The notes under the pieces are model-generated. The model saw nothing but the letters and a program-made list of their open reading frames with translations. It had not been told where the DNA came from and searched no databases. A program made the position numbers and the translations under genes. 64,000 bases of DNA, from positions 6,902,963 through 6,966,962 of the forward strand of contig NC_037643.1 in assembly GCF_003254395.2 (NCBI RefSeq), given 5' to 3'. The number at the start of each line of letters is the position of its first letter. Position 1 is the stretch's first letter. Shown here one piece after another: positions 38,912 to 50,182 of this stretch. This DNA is from Apis mellifera (Eukaryota; Arthropoda; Insecta; Hymenoptera; Apidae).

Positions 38912-40740
38912 TCTTCAGGATCAGAATATGGAAACTAATTAGGTTACAGGTTATAGTCTTAAAAGTATTTAAATGTATCGGTGTATACGTTTTGTGAGAA
39001 ATTAGATTGGAATTGAAATAGTTGTCAGACGCTGAAATGCAGCGTGCATAATGAAACCGGCTTATATATTGTTAAATAATTTCTCGAAGTAATGTACATT
39101 TAAAATTGAATACGCGTGGACAAAAACTTGATTCGTTCTCTTTATTCATTTTATGGAAATTTATATGTTGGAAATATCGAGCGCGTAGAGATAAATTATC
39201 CTGAAAATAAATCTTTTATTGTCCATTGGGTTCAAAGGTGAGATAAATCTGTCTTTTCAATGTTTTTTATATAGTTACATCGATAAAAAAAAATGAATTT
39301 GCATAAACATTCACGATAGAAGTAATAGTATAAAAGGAAAAGAAATTTTTTTTTTTTTTTAATTTTTAAATATCGATAGATATTTATGGATATTTATTGC
39401 TTCATTTTAGAATCATGACCTAAATATTTAAAGAAGGAAATAAAAAAAAAAATCACGTGTCAAAGATCAAAGTATTAAACAACCAGAAGATTTTTGAAAT
39501 ATTTTTGGAATTAACTGTATATACCGTCGATTGATTAGTCTTAAAACACGTTTTAAAATGTTTAAATATATTCTACCAAACTTTGAAATCAACTTGGCAT
39601 ATCTGATTGGATCACGAGCGAAATGAAATCGGTCTCTCGACGTAATTAGAAGCTATTAGACACACATGGTGATTGCGTGAAATCTGCAAAATCGTTCGAT
39701 TTTCTTCGAAGTTCGATAATTTAAATAATCCACGAAAAAATCAGCATCGTAGAGTTATCTTTAGATATTTTTCGTGATGATTTTTCTTGAATGACTTGAA
39801 AATGATATGTATATTTTTATTTTTTTATCGACGGATGATAAGATCACAAGTAACTAGATTAGAACGAAAAGTAACTAGCAATGAAAATAAAATATAAGTC
39901 ACTATACGAATAAAGAAAAGTACCTAGAATAACTAGTTATTTTAGCCTTTAAAAGTTTAGATAAAAGCAGTCGTCAATCAATTGTTTCTCCAATTTTGCA
40001 TGCAACGGCATGCAATTAATTTTATTCTCGCGTGATTATCGAGTGACAATTAAGTAACGAACGCGCCTATTAACGTTGTCACGCCTATAAAATGACGGCG
40101 CCACTATATAAAATCTAGATTTAACGCGTGCCGTGCAAATGAAGAATAGGTTAATACGATTTGACAGCAAGTGATTCGATTGAAACGTTCCTTTCGAAGA
40201 AACATTTCTTCAATGTTATCTAATGCTGGAGAAAAAAATCGAATCGATTAAAGGCACGCGATTTATTATTAAATAAATCTCCAATTGCTTTTGAAAACGT
40301 CATTGTGAAACAATCGTCCACGATAATTTTTACATTCATATTTACATTATCTCTATATTAGATAATGGATTTCAAAAGGACATTAAGAAACACTTTTTTT
40401 GTTTTTTTTTTTTTTCGAAAAGAAAAATTGTTCAACTCACCAAGCATGATTGAAACGTTAAAGATTGATTGTGAATAGAAGTTTCAAAAGACGTATATCA
40501 CACTTCGAATTACGTATAATTATCTCACATTGAATTACAAACAGAATATTTATTATTAATGTACTGGACGTAAAATCAAAAAATAATATAAAGTAATATA
40601 AGATATTTATATCGTCAATTTATATCGATTTGACAGAAGAAAAAATTAGCGCAAGATTTTCGAAAAGTACATATATAATATTCCACCGATTATACACTTT
40701 CTCCGCGAATTTTTTTTATTCGCAAAAAAAAAAAAAAGAG
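34601..40740. other. AT-rich desert
   Basis: No supportable gene. Frames of 70-92 codons (35055-35324 minus, 37966-38178 plus, 38392-38670 plus) are AT-driven and unassigned. AATAAGTG units repeat near 37490-37520. A minus donor TTG|GTGAGT lies at 40442, seven bases after an ATG. Confidence 0.45.
38873..38908. repeat. (AT)n microsatellite
   Basis: About 18 AT units in a row, the longest pure dinucleotide run in the window. Confidence 0.97.
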
Positions 40741-41235
40741 AAGAGAAGGAAAAGTTGTCGAGCATCGAAGGAGGGTTTAAATACAAATTGCCATTAGACG
40801 GAACAAGACGACGAGACCGTCACCGTGTCACGAGATATATTTGTATCGGAGCCCACCGCGTGGCAATGCATTACGGCTTATCGTGCGCCAGTGACAGTCG
40901 AAGTAAATCAATAAGCGAGACAGGGGGATGCCGGCTAATAATAAGAATCGTTTCTTCGACCACTGTCACACGTCCCTGTCACACTTGACACTCCGCGCCA
41001 TAAACCGGCTCTCCTCGCGTCCCGTGGCTTTAATCCGTTCATTTACTTCGATCGCATGCATTTACCACCACGTGGAGACGTTGACGGGTGTACCGTCGAG
41101 CGAAACATTTGCCAATCGTTTAACGACGAATTCGCGACTTATTTAAAATTTAACAGATTAATTGGAAAAGTTTAATTTTTTCATCTTAAGACTTTTATTT
41201 CTTTTTTCAAATAATAATAATTTTAATTCTAAACT
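40741..41235. other. CpG-rich patch at the desert's right border
   Basis: GC rises from 40750 to about 41130. Overlapping plus frames (40755-40988, 40928-41146) are unassigned. It contains CACGTG-type sequence near 41071. It may be regulatory. Confidence 0.3.
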
Positions 41236-41379
41236 TTAGAATCGAAACGAATCGAAACGAAATGTAATCCCAAGAAAAATTTTCTCATCGACATGACACC
41301 TGTATACCAAATAATATAAATTTCCTTTCATAAACTTTTGAAACGATAAAGAAAAATAAAGGCATCCTTCAAAACTCAC

Positions 41380-41559
41380 CTCTTTTCGCAAAGAATCGAT
41401 AAACTTAACTCGTCCAACCTTTTCGAATCCTCTTTCCCCTCGATTCACCAGCTGGATCAATCCAACAAGTTTCCACGGTGGTTTCGATGGTGGTAGATTA
41501 TCGAGCTGCTCTCGAGATAATGCGGCCCGCTCTCGCCCAGATTGTACCGCACTTGAACG
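41380..41559 (-). CDS. Candidate coding exon ending in a strong donor
   Basis: On the minus strand one frame is open for 60 codons, from after a TGA at 41562-41560 to a near-perfect donor AAAGAG|GTGAGT (exon end 41380), in phase 0. The C-terminal half reads LVNRGERGFEKVGRVKFIDS followed by LRKE, and the middle is proline-rich (LPPSKPPWKL). A possible acceptor, TTGTTGGATTGATCCAG, would start the exon at 41451 and give 24 codons. No ATG lies in frame, so it would be an internal exon. Other frames on both strands are open here too, which weakens the case. The peptide is not recognised. Confidence 0.3.
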
Positions 41560-41654
41560 TCACCACGAACCAAGCGTTCTTATTACGTGTCGATGACGGT
41601 GCGTCATCGCCACCTACGAATCCTTCGCGATTCGTGGTAAAAGAGGCGGTGGAG

Positions 41655-41662
41655 AGAAAAAA

Positions 41663-41694
<32 letters not shown>

Positions 41695-41697
41695 AAA
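41655..41697. repeat. (GAAA)n microsatellite
   Basis: Poly(A) followed by about eight GAAA units. Confidence 0.95.
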
Positions 41698-41896
41698 TAT
41701 AGAGAAACTCGAGCGATCTGCGGAGCGTCACAGCGGCCGCTGTTTCAATAATATTTATCGAAAGGCCACCCCCGCCGTCCCGAGGAGGAATGTTATTTTT
41801 CTTATGCGTGGGCGGAAGGAGGGATACAAGCGGATGGAATTGGATTTCGGTTGATTGACATTCGCGGTATCTAATCTGAGTCTAGGATTCGTTGTG

Positions 41897-41944
41897 TTTA
41901 TAATAAAGAGTTTCTGCTCGCTCGCTCGCTCGTCCAGTTCAGTT
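41897..41944 (+). promoter_or_regulatory. Weak core-promoter-like arrangement
   Basis: TTTATAATAAAG at 41897 is followed by a CTCG run and by TCAGTT at 41939-41944, which fits the insect initiator TCAGTY. The spacing of about 40 bases is longer than the usual 30, and no downstream element was found. No gene can be attached to it. Confidence 0.15.
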
Positions 41945-41995
41945 CTCGATTTCGTCCGTCCTCGATCGTCCCAAGTTTCTGAAATGTCGATCGAA

Positions 41996-42247
41996 ATGAG
42001 AAAAATATATGTATATGTATATCTTTAGCTCGAATTTGGCTTTAATCATTTCTCTTTTTTATCTCGAGTTTTAATGTTTCTTTTTGGATTCGATCGACGA
42101 GTTCAAGGTATTAAAAACAAGGGATGAGAAAAATATATATATATATATATCTTTAGCTCAAATTTTGCTTTAATCATTTCTCTTTTTTTATCTCGAGTTT
42201 TAATGTTTCTTTTCGATCGACGAGTTCAAAGTGTTAAAAACAAGGGA
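41996..42247. repeat. Two-copy tandem duplication, 128-bp period
   Basis: ATGAGAAAAATATA starts both copies (41996 and 42124). Both continue through TTTAATCATTTCTCTTTTTT, CTCGAGTTTTAATGTTTCTT and GATCGACGAGTTCAA to AAAAACAAGGG. Copy 2 has a pure (AT)n run where copy 1 has GTATATGTAT. Confidence 0.93.
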
Positions 42248-42305
42248 TGAGAAGCAATGATAAAGGGATGAAAAGCAAAACCAGATCTGATTGCGGAAAG
42301 GAAAA

Positions 42306-42745
42306 TGCCTCATCAGATATTCAAGTTTATTAAATAATAATCAATCAACTTTATATAAACGTTAAGTTAAAAAACTGCATGTACTTTGTACTTTTTCTTT
42401 AAAAAATATACGGATCTTGGAATAAATAAATCCTCACGATCCATTCTCCTCCCCTTTCCATGCCTCACCAGATACCATTATTCAAGTTTATTAAAGTAAA
42501 TAATAACCAATCGACTTTATATAAAATCGTTAAGTTAAAAAACTGCAAAAAATATGCGGATCTTGGAATAAATAAATCCTCACGATCCATTCTCCTCCCC
42601 TTTCCATGCCTCACCAGATACCATTATTCAAGTTTATTAAAGTAAATAATAACCAATCGACTTTATATAAAATCGTTAAGTTAAAAAACTGCAAGAAATA
42701 TGCGGATCTTGGAATAAATAAATCCTCACGATCCATTCTCCTCCC
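42306..42745. repeat. Tandem array, 146-154-bp unit, 3 copies
   Basis: Copies begin with ATGCCTCACCAGATACCATT at 42460 and 42606 and in diverged form at 42306. The last two copies are nearly identical over 146 bp. The first has a different middle with extra CTTTGTACTTTTTC. Plus-strand frames that start at the repeated ATG are by-products of the array. Confidence 0.95.
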
Positions 42746-43843
42746 CTTTTTTTTACCCTTTCTGAAAGATCGCGGTTACGAAACCTTCGAATCGAGAAAT
42801 TATTCCTCGAGGAAAACGAAAATCGAATCTCACCCCCCCTCCACCAATCTCTCGCCACGCCTCGATTATTTATCGTTCTCACGTTTCGATAACCCCAAAG
42901 TGGAACAAGGAATTCCACCTTCGAGCTCTCTCCACTCGTGTAGTATCCATCCATCCTTTCGAGCGAGGATGATCGAGGGGAAGCACCTCTCCGCCAAGAT
43001 AAGAACGCATCCCTCCTGCGCGACGAGAAAGAGAGAAAGAGATAGAAATAGAGGCACGAAGAAACAAAAGATCGGCCGCCTAAGCAAACTCCCTTCGAAA
43101 GGGTTGTGAGATATCTGTGGAGGGGGGAGGGGAGTCCTCTCGAGTGGCGCTAACCGCCGCGGTGGTCGGTCGGGGTTTCTCTCGCACAGTAATTATGTAG
43201 ATTTTTTTCTCGAGGAGGAGGAGGAGGGCTCGGCCAAACAAAGATTCGGGACAGGGAAACCTTCGTGTTTACCTTCCCCGGCCCATTGTTTCGAGCTCGC
43301 TGCCTAACTCTCCCTCTCTCTCCTCCTCTCTCTCTCCTCCTCTCTCTTTCGTTTCGAGGATTAGCTATAGGATAATAATTTTTTGAAAGGAGGATCGATT
43401 TAATTGCGAGGGGACGGGATGGAAGACGTCGAAGATCAATTTTGGGGATGGAAGAAGGGAGATGGCATGATACTTTAACCCCTGTTTTATCGAAATTTGT
43501 CGATAATTTTTCGAGAGGGGAAAGATGGAAAACAGAATGTGATATTTATAAGAGTGAAAGAAAAAACTCGTGAGAAACGTGAACGTTTACGATTTTTAAT
43601 ATTCCTTGCAGCAAATGAATTATTCATCCTTTGCCTGCTTGCTTAATTAAAATAATTATTCGACGATTAGAAAAAAAAAGAAAAGAAAAGTTTCACTGCC
43701 TTGATTCGATTATTTATTTCGATCGAGATTCGAGGAGTGTTGTCCCGAAAGAAAAAGAAAAGAGAGAAAAAAATGTATATCTCTCTCTCGTAAAAACCAT
43801 CGAAATCCGTTATCCGAGATTATTTTAAAACGCGTGGGAGGAG
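42746..43843. other. CpG-rich patch with pyrimidine tracts
   Basis: From 42760 to 43350 GC and CpG are high. CT-rich runs lie at 43309-43349 and a G-rich run at 43117-43135. The unassigned frame 42606-43109 continues out of the repeat array. No promoter element could be placed with confidence. 43350-43840 is AT-richer and empty. Confidence 0.35.
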
Positions 43844-43948
43844 ATGTATAATCTAGGAGAGAAGGTAAAAGTAAAGGAATTGAATTCGTTCCGTAATTTT
43901 CTGAATCGCCCAAATGGAAAGTGTGATCCGGGACCCACGTTTCGCGAG
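43844..43948 (+). CDS. Candidate first coding exon (35 codons)
   Basis: An ATG at 43844 has G at -3 and is preceded in frame by TAA 18 bases upstream. It opens MYNLGEKVKVKELNSF and ends CDPGPTFRE at an excellent donor, GAG|GTAAGTAA (exon end 43948), in phase 0. The predicted piece is hydrophilic, basic and without a signal peptide. If real, the gene runs rightwards; no second exon was recognised. A minus frame of 135 codons (43710-44117) overlaps and is an alternative. Donor strength and start context are visible; the coding call is inference. Confidence 0.28.
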
Positions 43949-44499
43949 GTAAGTAAATCCGTGTTGAATGCGGTTTAAACGAAGAAGCCAGTTTATAATC
44001 ATTGTCAAACGGCGCGTTAAAATACGAATACACGCGAAATTTGCGGAAGTGGGACACGGGCGAAGCACGCGTAGCACGTGTTTCGTACATACGAATGTTT
44101 CGAACGACTCGTTTCAATCGTTTTCATTCGTTGAAACAATACAACTGAATTTGATACTTTGAATTTTTAGAATCGAGAAAGGGGAATATATATCTTTTTA
44201 CGATTTTTTTATTACCGTATATTACAGTATTGGAAGCGTGGACGGGAGAATCGCTTGTATTTGTAAATTGTATATATTTTACGATTTAATTATTACGACG
44301 TTGAAAAAAGGGAACGTCAAGGATGTCGAAAAGATGTCGGATTCTAACTTCCGTTTCGTGTTACGTGCACGTTGGAGAATTATATTATTAGAATCGATGA
44401 AAGTCGGTGATTAAATTTAATTTTAAATTTCTAAATACCAAAAACTTTACGAACTAATATTAACATTTAAAATATATACATATAAAGTTGAAAAATTGA
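43949..44499. other. Mixed-composition stretch
   Basis: CpG-rich to about 44110, then AT-rich. No gene seen besides unassigned frames. Confidence 0.4.
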
Positions 44500-44800
44500 A
44501 TAGAAATTTAATAGAATGAAATTTTTCAACAAAATTTTCAATTATTTTTCAATTGAATTAAATTTAATAGAATGAAATTTTTCAATTATTTTTCAATCGA
44601 ATTAAATTTAACAGAACGAAATTTTTCAACAAAATTTTCAATTATTTTTCAATCGAATTAAATTTAATAGAATGAAATTTTTCAATTATTTTTCAATCGA
44701 ATTAAATTTAACAGAACGAAATTTTTCAACAAAATTTTCAATTACTTTTCAAAATTGAATCAAATTCAACAGAAGGAAATTTTTCAACAAATTTTTCTCT
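44500..44800. repeat. Tandem array with alternating long and short units
   Basis: AGAATGAAATTTTTCAA and AATTATTTTTCAATCGAATT recur throughout. Units with an extra AACAAAATTTTC (about 58 bp) alternate with units lacking it (about 47 bp), giving a higher-order period near 105 bp. Confidence 0.9.
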
Positions 44801-44929
44801 CATTCATTTCTAATAAATATAATAATGAACTCGTGACGTTAATTCCTTTTAAATATAAAAGGATCCCCGCTAATTTCACGCGGGACGTACTAATTACTTC
44901 CATCCGAAAAACCGAGCGGGGAGGTGAAA

Positions 44930-45126
44930 AAATGCGAGTAGGAGAGGAAAAAAAAAAGGGGGAGGGAGAACGAAGAGGAGGAGGAGGAGGTCGGTGATTA
45001 AAACAAGCATGCCGACCGACACACGAGAAACACTGACAGTTCTGACAGTCGACAGGATTGTGGGCGGTGAGAGGCGTGAGCCCCCCCTTTCCTGCCGCAA
45101 TGGCGAAATTCGCAAGGGGATAAAAG

Positions 45127-45157
<31 letters not shown>

Positions 45158-45165
45158 GAAAAGAA
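44930..45165. repeat. Purine-rich low-complexity tracts
   Basis: Poly(A)/GGGGA and (GAG)n at 44945-44992, then (GA)n at about 45139-45160. Confidence 0.88.
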
Positions 45166-46432
45166 AGAACAACTCTTACCCCTTTGTATCTGGCGGGAAG
45201 AAGCGTCCCTAATTGATCCCATTTCGCGTCACGATTCGCGCTGCTGCCATGTGCCTTTTTCGCAGGGAAATTTCGAGGTAAACAGGTAAACGTCGTTTTA
45301 AAAAAAGAAACTATTAAACGAGATTTATTGCCTGCTTTATTCTATGTGCGAATAAATAACACGATAGTTAAGATTTGTTGGAATGGAAAGAATTTTTCTT
45401 TTCCTTCGTCGACGATATTTAAAAGAATCGAGATATCGATTTTGGATCACGCGATTTCTTCAAAGTTCTTCTGTTCATTTTATTATTAGATTTTTTTTTA
45501 AATTGAAAAGAAAAAAAGATCCAACGATGATGCTGAGAAAAATTGAATTTGAATTAATAAATATTAGCTACAAGTTCTTTTTTTTTCGAATGTTTTATAT
45601 GCATATATTAATACATGCATGTGGAGAAAAGATGTAAAAAAAAAAAAGGAAGAAACGATAAATTACGAAAACAACGAAGACTGTCGAATAAATCGCGAGG
45701 AGAAGAAAGTTTTCTTGGAAAGTATATTATCCATTTTGATCGTGGAAAATAGAAAATTTATTCGCTCTTCGATGCTCAAACTCTTTTACCCGGTTATTTA
45801 TCTCTTGGCAAGAATTCGACACGGTAATTCGAACGATCGATAATCGATTGCAGAAATCTTAAAACGATCTCGAACTCTCCCAGTTTCGAAAATCGCGCGC
45901 TGCCAAGAATTTCTCTGAATCGAACTGGAACTAATTTTGATCGTAGATCACGTCCAAAGTTTTCGATTTGCAATTTTTAACGTCCAACTTGACGAATAAT
46001 AAATTACTTCAAAAACGCATATTATTTACGACTCATATAAATTTCGACCAACGATCGAGAATCGCGTGGATATTACGTGGAAGCAAAGAAGAACGAATTA
46101 CCACTTATTGGCAATTATCAATTTATTTAAAAATCAAATTAAGACAAGATATAAAATTATTGCCTCGATTTAACGTATCAAAGAGGAGGACACGTTAAAT
46201 TGGAAAAAAAAAAAAAAGTTTTTAGCTTCTGAAATATAAATCTATAAAATAATGTAACATACAAACCTTCTGCGAAAACAAAATTAATTTTGTCCCTAAA
46301 AATTTGTCCCTTTCGAAATTGCTTCTGACTCGTTGACTCGTCCTTCGATAAAAAGAGGAGAAAAAAAGAAAAAGACGTGATATCTTATTCAGGGGGAGGA
46401 AGGGGAAGAAAGAAAAAAAAAGCTTCGAGTGT
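45166..46432. other. Mostly AT-rich, no gene assigned
   Basis: A minus ATG at 45222 (GAA before it) reads MGSIRDASSRQIQR and meets a GGTAAGAG donor near 45175. This is another possible first exon, but weak. Frames at 45383-45843 are AT-driven. Confidence 0.3.
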
Positions 46433-46600
46433 CCACACCGTTCGTTCTCGGCCAGGTTCGTTAAGGGAATTTATTATAAATCACCGGTGTGGGGCTCATG
46501 AAAATGTGTGTTAAGTGGTAACTCAGCGTCACGCGTTATTCACGTCTCTTGGTTGCGCGATGTGCATGGCGACGGTGTGTGTTGGTAAGTTTGAAATGAC
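46433..46600 (+). other. GC-rich patch with inverted repeat and donor
   Basis: CCACACCG at 46433-46440 pairs with CGGTGTGG at 46485-46492. Downstream, ATGTGCATGGCGACGGTGTG near 46560 leads to a canonical donor GTTG|GTAAGTTT at about 46586. CACGTGTG lies just after. It could be a small 5' exon (MCMATVCV) or a regulatory patch. Confidence 0.2.
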
Positions 46601-47144
46601 GTGCAGACGTCACACGTGTGGGCCCTTGAAAAAGAAAGAAGAAAGAAAGAAGAAAGAAGAAAAGGAAAAAAATTCCAACGATTTTCAAATGTTTACCCTT
46701 AATTTGCCTACTTAATTAATGGGCCGTTTAATGTTATTACGATATCTCGATATCCCTCGAGATAAAATGCTGTGCTTTCACTTTTCACGAGGAAAAGGAA
46801 TTAAAAAAAAAAAAAAAGAATCTGCTTTCGTGTACTTTTTTTTTCCCTCTCTTAATCGTTCGCTCGATCGATCTTCGCTCGTTGCGAAATGTTAAAATTC
46901 CTCTCCTCTTGGAATTTGTTAAACAACATGTTTATGCAAATCGCTATATATTTTTATGAATGAAGAAATGGGACGCGATTCATTCTTTAAAATATTTTTC
47001 TTCAAATTGTTCTCCAATTCGACAATTTTTGAATACTTTGGGAAAGTAAACAGTTTATACAATTATTTATACAAGAAAAATTCCAAAATTGATATTCATA
47101 CATAAGTGTTTGAACGTTGTTGAGAAATATGGGTATATACTTAC
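46601..47144. other. AT-rich with purine tract
   Basis: AAAGAAGAAAG repeats at 46630-46670. Otherwise nothing seen. Confidence 0.45.
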
Positions 47145-47190
47145 GTGATACCTCCAAGTGTGATCGAACTTTGACCAAGTGAGTCGCCAC
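47145..47190 (-). CDS. Candidate 46-nt micro-exon
   Basis: On the minus strand, GAATGTTTCAG ends at 47191. It is followed by 46 bases of clearly higher GC and then by TATCAC|GTAAGTATAT, a strong donor. All three frames are open; one reads GDSLGQSSITLGGI and another VATHLVKVRSHLEVS. The pyrimidine tract is short because an A-rich run lies upstream, and the length is unusual for an exon. No protein is recognised. Confidence 0.18.
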
Positions 47191-47250
47191 CTGAAACATT
47201 CGATTATTTTTTTTTCTCTTTTTTTCAAATCGATAATTCGAACCAAAAAT

Positions 47251-47454
47251 TTCCTAACTCGCATCTAATTCACGAAATTTTACTTATTTAGAATATGAAT
47301 TTACAATTATCGAATATTATTGATCGTTAATTCTTAACCAATTTTCACGAATTTTCTAACTCGTATCTAATTCACGAAATTTTATTTATTTAGAATATGA
47401 ATTTATAATTATCGAACATTATTGATCGTTAATTCTTAACCAATTTTCACGAAT
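47251..47454. repeat. Two-copy tandem duplication, 102-bp period
   Basis: Copies 47251-47352 and 47353-47454 share TCTAATTCACGAAATTTTA, TTTAGAATATGAATTTA and the block ATTGATCGTTAATTCTTAAC. They differ by about five C/T exchanges and hardly any length change. Confidence 0.93.
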
Positions 47455-49480
47455 GGAATATTTGTACTTTGTTATTACGAAAAATTGAATATAATATATT
47501 GATATTCGTAATAAATGATATTAATAAAATTCATAATGCGTTCGTTGAATAATAATTAGTTACATCAGTGTAATAGTATCATTCATAAATCGAGAGAATC
47601 TTATTAATATAAATTTACCTCGATATCCCACGAATATTAAAAGGATTTTTTCCAATAAAAAAAATATCATCTCTGAACTGTTAATTAATCGAAATGATAC
47701 AAACATGATAGACAATCTTTATTTTTGAACATCTTCGAAACGGTAGGTAGAAAACCACGTGTTCCGTTTCTCGAGAATGAAAGAAATGTGGCGCTTATGG
47801 GGATTACGATCTTATACGGTTGCCATGTAAATCAGTCGACGAGACAAAAAAGAACGTTTGAATGCAATCCACGCGCAGTATTTTTGAAAACTAGGGTTTA
47901 ACACCCGTCCAAATCTCGAGTGGTCTCCTCAAACCACAGAGGAGAACGCATTGGATATTGGATATAAGGAATTCGAGTCACGAGTTAGTCGCGTTATGCA
48001 ACACTGTTACACGCACCCTCGAAATTCGCCTCGTTCTCAAAACAAACAAACGAAACAATCTCTCGCTCTTGGTAATAAATTATTCCGAATGTGTAAATAT
48101 TGGCCGGTCAAATTAAGTTTAAGAAAGAAAAAAAAAAAAAACGTTCGAACGATAGTTGGAAAAAACTTGTGTACGAGAAAGGATCCGAAAGAAAGAAGAA
48201 AAATATTTCCAGGAAAAAAGGAATGATTAATTTATAATATAATTGAACGAGAATAATGTTACGAGTTTCGACGAGCGATATAAATATATATAAACGAAAG
48301 GCGGAAAGCGAAAACGATCGATCGTCTTTGATAATCAAAATATTGGATTTAATCGAGTCGAGCGCCAAACACGGAGCAGAACGGACGTGTTTCTCTCTTC
48401 GTTGCTTGCAAGAATATCGTATTATTTAATAAAGTAATTAATTTTAAACATATTTATAATTTTATAATTAATTAATTATTACTGTGAAAATTTTTCGCGC
48501 AAAATTTCTCTAATTTTTGTATATTTTTTTTTAGATATTAAGAAAATATCGAAGAATTTTATAATTTTCAATTTGTTTCGAATAGAAAATGACAAGATTC
48601 TCGAATTCGTGAGTAAAATTTTCCTTTGCAAAAATTATAATTTATTTCTTTCATCTAAATTTATAAAAATATATATATATATATATTCGTTAAATTAATC
48701 CTGAATCAATTTCCTCGTTCTCTTATCTTGCAGATCTAGAAAATTCTTCATTTAGATGGATCATGGACAATGGACCATCACTTACGTTACATTATCGTAG
48801 TGACAGAAATCGTTGCATAGAAACTGTATCTAAATCGAGCGGTGCAAAACGTCGTTTGTTAATCCATTACGATTGCCCGTCAAATTATTTCACGCTCGTG
48901 CAGAGCAATAAGCGTTTGATCAAACGTTCCAACATATCGTAATACTTGAAACTTATTCCAAGCAATATCGATTATTTCGAGTGAAACGTTTCAACGATGG
49001 ATCGAACTCTCTGCCTCCCCCTTTTCGTTACCAATAACGCGTTGTCCACGCGAATAATATATCATCCAACGATATCCAGAATTGTCAAAAATTCGAGTAA
49101 AAATTATTCCAAGATGAAAAACATTCTTAACATCGTGTTTAAGATTAATTTCAATCTCTCGTGCATTAGATTAGATCTAAATTTCCTCGTTTCTATAATT
49201 TTTCACACAATTCGACAATTCATCGAAATTTGTAATTAAAAGCGTATATATAACAACGTCTTTCCTCTTAACATAGCCAATATAATAATAATAATGATTA
49301 TAAATTATCAAAACGTGAAAAATTGATACAATATTATCAATATTAAATATTGTTTGAAATTGTTCAAATTTATAAATTGATACAATCTCTAGTCAACGTC
49401 CACGTATTGGCACTTGAAATATCTGAGGAAATAGAAGTGTAACGAGTCAACTAACTGTGCCCTCACTCTGGACACGATTT
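47455..49480. other. AT-rich non-coding stretch
   Basis: A short (AT)n run lies at 48669-48687. A minus donor AAC|GTAAGTGATGG lies near 48787 with a weak acceptor. Frames at 47951-48226 and 48997-49239 are unassigned. Confidence 0.4.
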
Positions 49481-49640
49481 TATCCGTGATGTTTGTGCGC
49501 AGGGTACGGTGGCACGCACGTGGTGAACACACAGGGTGGTGACCCCTCGCAACGGGGTGCTGCGCGGCGGGGCGCCGCGCCTTTTACCTTGTTCCGCGTT
49601 TCCAACCCGACAAATTCAGTTTTCTAGGCAGTGCTCTAGG
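49481..49640. promoter_or_regulatory. Very GC-rich CpG patch with strong hairpins
   Basis: This is the GC-richest short stretch in the window. GCGCGGCG (49562-49569) pairs perfectly with CGCCGCGC (49573-49580) across GGG. Just upstream ACCCC and GGGGT form a second small stem. CACGTG lies near 49519. A minus-strand AACAAG|GTAAAAG is a possible donor. It could be a CpG promoter, an insulator or a structured RNA. No rRNA or snRNA match is known to me. Confidence 0.3.
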
Positions 49641-49717
49641 TCGCACGAGGTTGCCGCGCCAACGCACCGTGAAGGACGACTTCTTTGAACCGTTCCGCTG
49701 CTTTAAATCTCTTCCAC

Positions 49718-49748
49718 GAGGAGAGGAGAGGAGAGGAGAGGAGAGGAG
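49718..49748. repeat. (GGAGA)n pentanucleotide repeat
   Basis: About six GGAGA units. Frames crossing it on both strands are by-products. Confidence 0.95.
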
Positions 49749-50182
49749 CGGGTCGCGTGCTCCCAAACCCGCGGTCGAAATTCTTCCAATCTCGTTTATT
49801 ATTATATCTGTGCCAATTTTTATTCAAGCTTATTCGATTATTTATGCTCCAGTATTTTGAATCTTGATAAATAAACTTTTAGAAACTTTGAAGAAAATTT
49901 AATTAGGAATAAAGTTGATTAATTTATCAAGAAACGTGATAATAATAATCGTAACGACGAATAAATATTGTTCAAGTATTTTAACGAGTAATTATTGTAG
50001 AAAAGTAAATCTTTGTGTATCGATAATTATTTTTCGAAATTTAATAATTAAAATATTTCAATTCCCGTTCGTTCTGTAGATTAAGTAGTTTAAGATTAAT
50101 TGAGTTAAATTAATTACATGAAAAAAATCCCGAAGGATTTATCACACGATGACACGTGTAACGCTAAATAAATCGGAGATGG

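Noticed and set aside
41478..41731. Overlapping plus- and minus-strand frames across the (GAAA)n tract
   Set aside because: The plus frame starts at GTG and ends in a translated lysine-rich microsatellite; the minus one translates the same tract. Neither has splice support, unlike the neighbouring 41380-41559 frame.
42460..43109. Two plus-strand frames with the same N-terminus (MPHQIPLFKFIKVNN)
   Set aside because: They start at the repeated ATG of a 146-bp tandem array. The shared residues come from the DNA duplication, and the tails are low-complexity or unrecognised.
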